11,115 bases of DNA from Pseudovibrio sp. JCM 19062 (GTDB taxonomy: Bacteria; Pseudomonadota; Alphaproteobacteria; Rhizobiales; Stappiaceae), in the NCBI GenBank assembly GCA_001310715.1, contig BAXV01000096.1:1-11115 (forward strand), written 5' to 3'. How positions within the stretch are numbered: the stretch's first letter is position 1; each line of letters begins with the position of its first letter. Shown piece after piece: positions 1 through 5,845 of the stretch. The notes beneath the pieces were generated by a model that saw only the letters and a program-made list of their open reading frames with translations, was not told the origin of the DNA and searched no databases. Made by a program: the position numbers and the translations under genes.

Positions 1-2
1 CC

Positions 3-413
3 GCTGGCCTTCCCGTTGGCGATGGCGAGGACCAAGGCGCGGTTTTGGTACATGGCGTGCCGGAAACCGACGACATCGACTTCTACGCCCGTTGTCTGGC
101 TGGCAGTGGTGATGTAGAAATCATGTTCCAGCGAACCGTACCCGATTTGCAACAAGGCGACAGCCTGCTGATCTCGCTTTCCGCACGGCGCTTTACTGAA
201 AGTTATGTGGGAGTTGGCAGTGCACTGGACCCCGAATCCGGCGTTCCTCTGCCACTGCTCACGCTCAGCAACGGTTCATTCCTGTGGGATCGTATGGCCA
301 GAGATCATGAGCTTGAGGTCAATTTGGGCGGTTATGCCACCTACAACGTCAGCCTCAAGGGCAGCGCCAAGCCTGTACGCCAGTTCATCCGCGCCTGCAG
401 CGGAACGAGGTAA
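3..413 (+). CDS. C-terminal part of an unrecognised conserved protein (5' end outside window)
   Basis: The frame is open from the left edge, so the gene starts before the window; 136 residues and the TAA stop are visible. The first possible internal start (TTG at 45) lies within continuous coding sequence and is probably not a start. The visible part has a GVPETDD motif followed by FYARC, then alternating polar and hydrophobic stretches that suggest a beta-rich fold, and ends in VSLKGSAKPVRQFIRAC. The two cysteines, one near each end of the visible domain, could form a disulphide, which would fit a periplasmic or secreted protein; this is inference. I recall a similar C-terminal pattern (GVPETDD...GSA.PVR.F..AC) in uncharacterised alphaproteobacterial proteins but cannot name a function. 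It converges on the AraC gene with a 7-bp gap and no visible terminator. Confidence 0.7.
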   Translation, partial: AGLPVGDGEDQGAVLVHGVPETDDIDFYARCLAGSGDVEIMFQRTVPDLQQGDSLLISLSARRFTESYVGVGSALDPESGVPLPLLTLSNGSFLWDRMARDHELEVNLGGYATYNVSLKGSAKPVRQFIRACSGTR

Positions 414-420
414 CTCTTAC

Positions 421-1209
421 CTACTTTACCCTGAAGTACTTCCCCGGCGTTGTCCCAAAGGCTTTGCGGAACTGAGAGATAAACGGACTCGGCCCCTCAT
501 AGCCAAGTTTAAAGGCCACATCCCCCACGCTCCTGCCGGCTGAGAGCAACTCCAGCGCTCGAAACAGCTTGGCCTGCCCACACCATTTGCGATAGCTCCA
601 GCCGCCTGTCTCATCAAAAAAACCGCCGCTCAAACGTGCGCTGCGACATAAGCGTACGCTCCGCCGCGTCCGCGAGGCTGGGCAACTGCGCAGGACACTG
701 CAGGATCGACTGGCAAAGTTCTTTCAACAGCGCATGATTGACTGGCATGGGTAATTGCAGCGGCGCATCAGGCAAACTCTTAAGCTGATCCACAATCACC
801 TGCGCGACCCGTGCCGTCGGACCATCAAGAGCATAATCCCTAGCGCAGCCATAATCTCCTGTATCAACTCTTTAAGTAAAGGCGTCACCTGCACAACCAC
901 TGGCTTATCAGAGAGTCGGGCCGACCAATCCTCACGCAGATACAAACTGCGAAACTGTGTTTTGACCGGATACATCGCTTGATGCACCATGCCGCCGGGA
1001 ACCCACACAGCCCGCTCTGGCGGCACAATAAACGTCCCCAGTTCGGTGAACACCGTCGTCGACCCCCGCAGGATGTGAACCAGCTGCCCCCGCGCATGCG
1101 AATGCGGCTCACCTTGCTGATCCATGGATTTATCTACCGCAAAAGCAACAATAGGTTGCGGACGATCAACCTCATGTGGATCCCTGAAAACGTCAGCGTG
1201 AATGAGCAT
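421..1209 (-). pseudogene. AraC-family transcriptional regulator, broken by two one-base frameshifts
   Basis: When three frames are joined, this gives a protein of about 262 residues, the usual length for a cupin-plus-HTH AraC regulator. The N-terminal cupin sensor includes EPHSHARGQLVHILRG (about residues 34-49) and PERAVWVPGGMVHQ. The C-terminal double helix-turn-helix includes MSQRTFERRF and the signature GDVAFKLGYEGPSPFISQF followed by RKAFGTTPGKYF. The start at 1209 (MLIHADVF) has an AAGAGG ribosome site about 7 bases upstream, better than the longer ATG at 1248. Shift 1: after MAALG the frame must move to DYALDGPTARVAQ, as if one G were missing from a G run (C838-840 on the plus strand). 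Shift 2: at the A7 run 616-622 one base is extra; with six, RRFF-DETGGWSYRKW reads through. The two shifts cancel. The gene is divergent from the MFS gene, which it probably regulated. Family assignment is firm; whether the breaks are real is not. Confidence 0.85.
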
Positions 1210-1241
1210 CAGACACCTCTTGGCGACTCCAGAACATTTTT

Positions 1242-1303
1242 TTGGCAAACTAGTGCTATCACGTAAATAAACTTTTCGCTTATTAAATTACAAAGTTTAT
1301 TTT
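1242..1303 (+). promoter_or_regulatory. Candidate promoter and operator of the MFS transporter gene
   Basis: The spacer between the divergent AraC and MFS genes contains a perfect inverted repeat: AAATAAACTTT at 1265-1275 and AAAGTTTATTT at 1292-1302, separated by 16 bases (half-site centres 27 bp apart). A weak sigma-70-like pair lies just upstream and overlapping: TTGGCA at 1242-1247 and TAAATA at 1264-1269, with a 16-base spacer. The repeat would cover the -10 region and the transcription start, a usual position for an operator. The divergent AraC-type regulator is the obvious candidate ligand, although AraC sites are more often direct repeats. The inverted repeat is seen directly; the promoter and its role are inference. 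Confidence 0.4.
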
Positions 1304-1317
1304 AAGACGGAAGCCCC

Positions 1318-2535
1318 ATGCTGAATATTATAAAAGACATCAGAGCCGACTGGCGCTCACCTTTTGTCTTCCTATTGGTTCTCACTGTCGCCTCACAGCT
1401 TTCATTTTCTGTTTGGTGGAACCTCATCAATAATTTTGCCGTCAACACACTGGACTTCACAGGGCAGGAAATCGGCATTCAGCAGTCCATCCGCGAAATT
1501 CCGGGTCTGCTGGCCTTCACCGTCATTTTCATGTTGCTAATTTTCAAAGAGCAGACCTTCACGCTGATCTCTTTGGGGCTGATGGGCTTCGGTATTGCAA
1601 TTACAGGGTTTTTCCCGACCGCAATTGGGTTTTACGCCACCACGCTCATCATGTCCTTCGGCTTCCACTACTACGAGACGCTCAAGCAGTCTTTGTCCCT
1701 ACAGTGGCTGCCGAAGAAGGACGCTCCGGCACTTCTCGGTAAGATCATTGCAGTCTCGTCACTGGTCTCATTGCTCATCTACGGAGCAATCATGCTCAGC
1801 TGGAAGACGTTCAACCTGTCCTATGAGCAAGTCTTCCTTTGGGCAGGAGTTGCTGGCATGGCCCTGACCATCTATGCAGCCGTTGCCTTCCCAAAATACA
1901 AGGCGCATGTGGAGCAGAATAAGAAGCTAATCCTGCGCAAACGCTACTGGCTGTACTACGCCCTCACCTTCATGAGCGGCGCCCGCCGTCAGATCTTCAC
2001 CGTTTTTGCGGGCTTCCTGATGGTTGAGCGCTTTGGTTACGAAGTACACCAGGTCGCAGCCCTGTTTCTGCTCAACGGCGCAATCAACATGTTCCTCGCT
2101 CCAAAAATCGGTGCCTTCATTGGCCGCGTTGGAGAACGGACCGCACTAACCTGCGAGTATGTCGGCCTAATCATCGTCTTCTTGTCTTACGCCTTCGTCA
2201 CCAACGTGTACGTGGCAGGAGCGCTCTACGTAGTCGACCATGCCTTTTTCGCCATGGCCATCGCTATGAAGACCTACTTCCAGAAGATCGCAGATCCGGC
2301 AGACATTGCACCAACCTCTGCCGTTGACTTCACAATCAACCATATCGCAGCGGTGGTGATCCCGGTGGTCTTCGGCACCATCTGGCTCTTCTCGCCATCA
2401 CTGGTGTTCATCGCTGGCGCATCAATGGCAGCCATCAGCCTGATCCTCAGCCGGATGATCCCTCGCAATCCGGAACCGGGCATGGAGACAGTCTGGGTCC
2501 CAACACGCCAGCCCCAAGCGGTTGGCGCAGAGTAA
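1318..2535 (+). CDS. Major facilitator superfamily (MFS) transporter
   Basis: This is a 405-residue integral inner-membrane protein, the standard length for a 12-helix MFS carrier. Hydrophobic segments fall at roughly residues 14-36, 61-77, 80-99, 101-117, 142-162, 170-190, 211-231, 243-262, 279-295, 297-317, 341-359 and 361-379. A basic central loop (about 193-210, including KKLILRKRYW) joins the two six-helix halves. A short SGARRQIF motif (220-227) opens the second half, and charged or polar residues sit within helices or at their ends (HYYE 117-120, D307-H308, DFTINH 337-342). These could take part in coupling or substrate binding, but the substrate cannot be read from sequence. The start at 1318 is preceded by GGAAG at 1309-1313. 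A strong hairpin follows the stop. The divergent AraC-type gene suggests inducible control, as is common for drug or metabolite exporters. I see no frame disruption. Confidence 0.85.
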   Translation: MLNIIKDIRADWRSPFVFLLVLTVASQLSFSVWWNLINNFAVNTLDFTGQEIGIQQSIREIPGLLAFTVIFMLLIFKEQTFTLISLGLMGFGIAITGFFPTAIGFYATTLIMSFGFHYYETLKQSLSLQWLPKKDAPALLGKIIAVSSLVSLLIYGAIMLSWKTFNLSYEQVFLWAGVAGMALTIYAAVAFPKYKAHVEQNKKLILRKRYWLYYALTFMSGARRQIFTVFAGFLMVERFGYEVHQVAALFLLNGAINMFLAPKIGAFIGRVGERTALTCEYVGLIIVFLSYAFVTNVYVAGALYVVDHAFFAMAIAMKTYFQKIADPADIAPTSAVDFTINHIAAVVIPVVFGTIWLFSPSLVFIAGASMAAISLILSRMIPRNPEPGMETVWVPTRQPQAVGAE

Positions 2536-2553
2536 GCACCCCACAAATCAACA

Positions 2554-2583
2554 AAAAGGCTGGCCCAATCGGACCAGCCTTTT
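2554..2583. terminator. Bidirectional rho-independent terminator between convergent genes
   Basis: A perfect 10-bp stem, AAAAGGCTGG (2554-2563) and CCAGCCTTTT (2574-2583), encloses a 10-base loop. The A run on one arm and T run on the other give a U-tract in both directions, so the hairpin can end transcripts of the MFS gene (stop 18 bases upstream) and of the convergent ferredoxin gene (stop 22 bases away). Confidence 0.85.
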
Positions 2584-2604
2584 GTCGTTTCATACAGCAG
2601 CTGC

Positions 2605-2952
<348 letters not shown>

Positions 2953-3044
2953 TTATTCTGTTGTCCTCAGATACATCTACCGTCCAGCTATTCAAGAACT
3001 TCCCGACCAGATATTTGGGTCAAACCCGTCCAGTCAATACCAAA

Positions 3045-3409
3045 TCATGATTTTCGTAGCACCAGAAGGTCAGAGGAAACGGCCTCAAGGCAGGTTTCAA
3101 CATCTGCGAGCGCTGGCGTCTGACCGCTCCCCGCCTCACGCTCAGCTTGCTCAATCGCATCCCCAAGAGCAAACGCACCTACACCGCGCGCAGAGCCTTT
3201 AAAGCGATGCAGCATCTTGCGATAGCTTCGGGACCGGGATCTTCCTGCACGCCGCGACGGAACTCTTCAAGCTGCTCCGCAAACACCTCAAGGATCTCAC
3301 CTTGCAGATCCGGATCACCAAACGTCACAGCTGAAAAGTGATCCCTGCATATAGCCTCTGTAGTTTTATGTAGTTCCGCAGCCAAGCTGTAACGACGCTC
3401 CCAACACAA
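3045..3409 (-). pseudogene. Histidine phosphotransfer (Hpt) domain protein, frameshifted
   Basis: Two frames together read as one Hpt domain of about 120 residues. The first frame gives HFSAVTFGDPDLQGEILEVF, then AEQLEEFRRGVQEDPGPEAIAR, and ends out of frame at 3179. One base later, from 3215, the minus strand continues with MLHRFKGSARGVGAFALGDA, then IEQAEREAGSG, and ends LLVLRKS with TGA at 3047-3045. HRFKGSARGVG is the canonical H-x-x-K-G-S-A/S-x-x-x-G phosphorylation motif, with the histidine codon at 3209-3207. Hpt proteins relay phosphate between response regulators and hybrid kinases in the cytoplasm. One base is missing between 3215 and 3216 (codon AGN before ATG). The 5' end is uncertain: no ATG is in frame, and TTG at 3409 is only the outermost option with no convincing ribosome site, so a second lesion upstream is possible. 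The domain is too short to be ChpT. Confidence 0.75.
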
Positions 3410-3415
3410 CCAGAT

Positions 3416-3527
3416 GACTCAAGGTTATCGCGACATTCGGAAAGTTGATTCGCTAGAATGACTCGAATCCAGCCGCCGCCTTGACTCTGCGACGACTCCC
3501 CCCTCAATTCCCATAGGCAATGGAATC
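3416..3527. promoter_or_regulatory. Cluster of seven GANTC sites upstream of the Hpt gene
   Basis: GANTC occurs at 3416, 3447, 3460, 3465, 3483, 3494 and 3523 (GACTC four times, GATTC once, GAATC twice). About 0.4 would be expected by chance in 112 bp, and neighbouring sequence has none from 3300 to 3415 or from 3528 to 3700. In Alphaproteobacteria GANTC is the target of the cell-cycle methyltransferase CcrM, and methylated sites in promoters are read by GcrA. The cluster lies just upstream of the Hpt gene. Three of the sites extend to TGACTC, so a different protein recognising TGACTC remains possible. Confidence 0.5.
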
Positions 3528-3553
3528 TGTTCCCCAAAAGAAAACACAGAATT

Positions 3554-3673
3554 TTATTTTATGGTTAACAAGACCCTACCATGCAAATTCTAATCTGACC
3601 TCGCACGCAAACACGTGCATTCACTGCCCTCGCACGCTTAAATTGACAATGGACGCTATTAAAAATGGTTAAC
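3554..3673. promoter_or_regulatory. Pair of CtrA-like boxes sharing ATGGTTAACA
   Basis: The ten-base string ATGGTTAACA occurs at 3561-3570 and 3665-3674. Each copy fits the CtrA consensus TTAA-N7-TTAAC with one mismatch in the first half: TTAT-N7-TTAAC at 3554-3569 and ATTA-N7-TTAAC at 3658-3673 (alternatively TTAA-N6-TTAAC from 3659). They lie in AT-rich DNA between the end of the small conserved gene and the GANTC cluster. CtrA binding is inference. The rest of the 3410-3696 gap shows no gene that I can support. Confidence 0.35.
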
Positions 3674-3696
3674 AGGATTTTTTTTGATCTACCACC

Positions 3697-3957
3697 CTAT
3701 TTTAGCATCTCACGCCCCTTATCTGTCAGCTTGCATATGAGCCAATCTGGCTTCAACGGGTTGGAAAACCAAGGCTCTGCCCATCCCGCAGCAACACATG
3801 CCCGCACAGTTGCAGATGGAACCTGCCGACCGCTCTCATCGAACAACGGTAACTTTCCGCCTGCTTCATTAAGACCTCGTCTTAACCATTTAAGTTGTGT
3901 GGAGCTAGGCCGGCTAACACCTTGAGAACTAACTGGAGAATTTTCGCGATCAGCCAT
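3697..3957 (-). CDS. Small conserved alphaproteobacterial protein, winged-helix-like, function unknown
   Basis: This is an 86-residue soluble protein with no signal or membrane segment. After a polar N-terminus (about 1-20) comes a compact domain: LKWLRRGLNEAGGKLPLFDE (about 23-42), then VPSATVRACVAAGWAEPWF and NPLKPDWLICKLTDKGREML at the C-terminus. The conserved-looking Trp, Pro and Gly positions and the closing LTDKGREML resemble the end of a winged-helix DNA-binding fold, where a similar 'LT..G...L' follows the wing. I recall similar short proteins in Hyphomicrobiales but no assigned role. The start at 3957 has a G-rich stretch (GGGGG) about 9 bases upstream. The gene is transcribed away from the giant GPR-type gene and toward the GANTC region; a poly-T/poly-A tract at 3678-3685 lies just beyond its stop but has no clear hairpin. 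Confidence 0.7.
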   Translation of the reverse strand: MADRENSPVSSQGVSRPSSTQLKWLRRGLNEAGGKLPLFDESGRQVPSATVRACVAAGWAEPWFSNPLKPDWLICKLTDKGREMLK

Positions 3958-4345
3958 AGTGAGTTACCCCCAAAAATGCTGCCTGTAACTTCTCGTAGAC
4001 ACCTAAAATTCCGGGTCACTTCTGTTGTACAGTCCACCAGATTGTGCCATTAGGTTAAGGGTAGCTGCAAGGTGGGGAAATCTAAATCTTAATGTTCCGT
4101 TAATCTTAACGGCACGCATTGATTCTGAAAACTCCCGGTTTTTTTGGTCCCGGAAGTTCGGCGGTACTCTCAATTTAGAGTTGTCGGATTGTAGGCATCA
4201 AACCCGCTGTTGTCTGGAAATCGGTCTCGTTTGGGCAGATCGTTTTCCCCTATATGACGCATGCTTTGTGGTAACGGCGCCGGCACAAAAGGCGAAACAT
4301 TGTGCTGACGACCGACAAGTAGAGAGTACGGACGCGAGGCGAGAT
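3958..4345. promoter_or_regulatory. 388-bp divergent regulatory region upstream of the GPR-type gene
   Basis: There is no gene that I can support here, although frame 2 stays open from 4025 into the coding region by chance. Contents: a perfect CtrA-type box TTAA-TGTTCCG-TTAA at 4089-4103, followed by a further TTAAC at 4106-4110; a GANTC site (GATTC) at 4121-4125; a T7 run at 4139-4145 flanked by CCGG on both sides; and a small hairpin ACTCT/AGAGT at 4166-4181. TATATG at 4251-4256 is a possible -10, but the nearest -35-like hexamer (TTGGGC, 4231) is only 14 bases away, so no promoter is assigned. Confidence 0.5.
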
Positions 4346-5845
4346 ATGGCGAACACCCCGAAGGCGAAAGCTCCATCGGAAGTGGCTCTGTCAGCGGTAG
4401 AAGAAGCCCTTGAGGCGGATTTTGGCGCGACACCGGAGCCCAATTCATCCAGCGAACAGGAAAGCACGACTGCGGACACCCCGCAAATGTCTGCCACTCC
4501 TGCAAAGGAGGCTGGCACAACAGCGCCTTCCTCTGACAAAAAGCTGGCTCAGCTTGTAGAAGAAAACCAGGCTTCGAGACAGGTTCGCAGAAATGGCCGT
4601 GGTGGCCGCCCACCCACAGCAAGCAACGATGACCGCCAGTCCATTGGCTCGCTGATGTTTGCGTTGCAGCGCAAGCCCTCCGCAGCTCCTTTCTGGTTTG
4701 CATTTGCAGTCTCCGTTGTCTGGGCCAGCCTCGGCCTTGCAATGTCATGGGACACATTTGCTGCACAGCTCGAACAATCTGCATCTTTCTCAGGCGTATT
4801 TGAAAACCCGACGCTGGTTCTCATCTCCGTCTTTATCGTCGTTCCAATTGCTTTCGTCTGGGTCATGGCCCTTATGTTCTGGCGCGCGCAGGAGATGCGC
4901 AACGTTGCCAGAGGCATGACAGAGGTTGCCCTTCGTCTGGCAGAGCCGGAAGACGTTGCAAAAGAAAGCATCCTCAACGTTGGTCAGGCCATCCGCCGCG
5001 AAGCCGCTGCCATGGGCGACGGCATTGAACGCGCGATTGCCCGTGCCAGTGAGCTGGAAGTTCTCATTCATAAGGAAGTCTCCTCCCTCGAGAACTCCTA
5101 TAATGACAACGAACTAAAAATTCGCCGACTGGTGGAAGAGCTCGTCAGTCAGCGCGAGGCCATTCAGGCCAACGCCGAACTGGTGCGCGAAACCATCTCC
5201 GGCTCCCACGAAAATCTTGCCTCTCAGCTCGCCAACACATCAGAGGAATTCGCCTCCTCTGTTGATCGTGCCCGGGAACGCCTCACCGGTTCGATCGACT
5301 CCGTGCTTGAGCAGATGACAAGCAGGCTTGAAGGCCGCGTCTCAGAAGTCACCGACAGCTTCACAGAAGCTGGCAGCAACATGGTCTCCTCACTGACCAT
5401 CCGCTCCGATGATTATGTAGAGCGCCTCACATCCACCGGTTCTGAACTGGTGGAAACACTCTCTGAAACCGGCTCAAAGCTCTCCGAAACACTGCATGAG
5501 CGCGGCGCGAGCATCAATGAAGAGTTCTCTTCCACTGCGAGCTCCTTCATCAACAACCTGACCGAGCGCGGCACTGACCTCAACACACGTCTTTCTGAAA
5601 CCTCAGAAGCACTCGTTGACAATCTGGCAAGCCGCAGCCAAGAAATCACAGCAACCCTGTCCAGCACAGGCACCGAGATTGTTGATGGCCTGTCCGCACG
5701 CGGCAACGAAATCAGTGATCTGCTTGCACAGCGCGGCGAAGCACTACAAACCACACTCGGCGCAGCTGGCGCAGAACTGTCAGCAACCATCACGGACCAG
5801 ACAGAAGCCATGAAAGGCGTGCTGCAGGCGCAGGTACCGAGCTGA
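4346..5845 (+). CDS. gpr: Growth-pole-ring (GPR/RgsE) type giant coiled-coil protein, N-terminal part up to a frameshift
   Basis: This is the first part of one gene that continues in another frame to the window's end. ATG at 4346 (MANTPKAKAPSEVALSAVEE) has GAGG at 4336-4339 and fits better than the upstream TTG at 4025, whose extra 107 residues do not look coding. Residues 1-110 are polar, Ser/Thr/Pro-rich and probably disordered, with a basic patch near 78-90. Two membrane segments follow at about 114-134 and 155-178, and a helical region begins at about 185. From about residue 380, 22-residue repeats appear, marked by recurring L-x-x-R-G (LHERGAS, LTERGTD, LSARGNE). GPR of Agrobacterium and RgsE of Sinorhizobium are about 2000-residue, apolipoprotein-like proteins that form a ring at the growing pole and are needed for polar growth. 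The family call rests on size, N-terminal membrane segments and repeats. After MKGVL the frame runs into TGA at 5843. Confidence 0.75.
   Translation: MANTPKAKAPSEVALSAVEEALEADFGATPEPNSSSEQESTTADTPQMSATPAKEAGTTAPSSDKKLAQLVEENQASRQVRRNGRGGRPPTASNDDRQSIGSLMFALQRKPSAAPFWFAFAVSVVWASLGLAMSWDTFAAQLEQSASFSGVFENPTLVLISVFIVVPIAFVWVMALMFWRAQEMRNVARGMTEVALRLAEPEDVAKESILNVGQAIRREAAAMGDGIERAIARASELEVLIHKEVSSLENSYNDNELKIRRLVEELVSQREAIQANAELVRETISGSHENLASQLANTSEEFASSVDRARERLTGSIDSVLEQMTSRLEGRVSEVTDSFTEAGSNMVSSLTIRSDDYVERLTSTGSELVETLSETGSKLSETLHERGASINEEFSSTASSFINNLTERGTDLNTRLSETSEALVDNLASRSQEITATLSSTGTEIVDGLSARGNEISDLLAQRGEALQTTLGAAGAELSATITDQTEAMKGVLQAQVPS
5819..5826 (+). other. Single-base frameshift site in the GPR-type gene
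   Basis: Upstream coding is in frame 2 and downstream coding in frame 1; both are open only between 5719 and 5842. Similarity in repeat pattern places the switch after GTG-CT (5819-5823), where adding one base gives V-L-A-G-A-G-T-E-L. No X-XXY-YYZ slippery heptamer is present, so programmed -1 slippage is unlikely; a sequencing or assembly error, or a mutation, is more likely. Confidence 0.8.

Noticed and set aside
3325..3537. 70-codon minus-strand open frame overlapping the Hpt start and GANTC cluster
   Set aside because: No recognisable features, overlaps the better-supported Hpt frame; its sequence is shaped by the repeated GACTC/GAATC sites.
3410..3540. Replication origin
   Set aside because: GANTC clustering alone is insufficient; no convincing DnaA boxes and no typical origin-flanking gene in the window.
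4134..4153. CCGG-T7-CCGG as a terminator
   Set aside because: Only a 4-bp self-complementary stem, with the T run inside the loop rather than after the stem.
4025..4345. 107-residue N-terminal extension of the GPR-type protein from TTG 4025
   Set aside because: No ribosome site, composition unlike the rest, overlaps the CtrA-type box; ATG 4346 has GAGG at correct spacing and a typical beginning.
5810..5826. Programmed -1 ribosomal frameshifting in the GPR-type gene
   Set aside because: No slippery heptamer in phase and no evident downstream pseudoknot; other one-base shifts in the window favour a simple indel.
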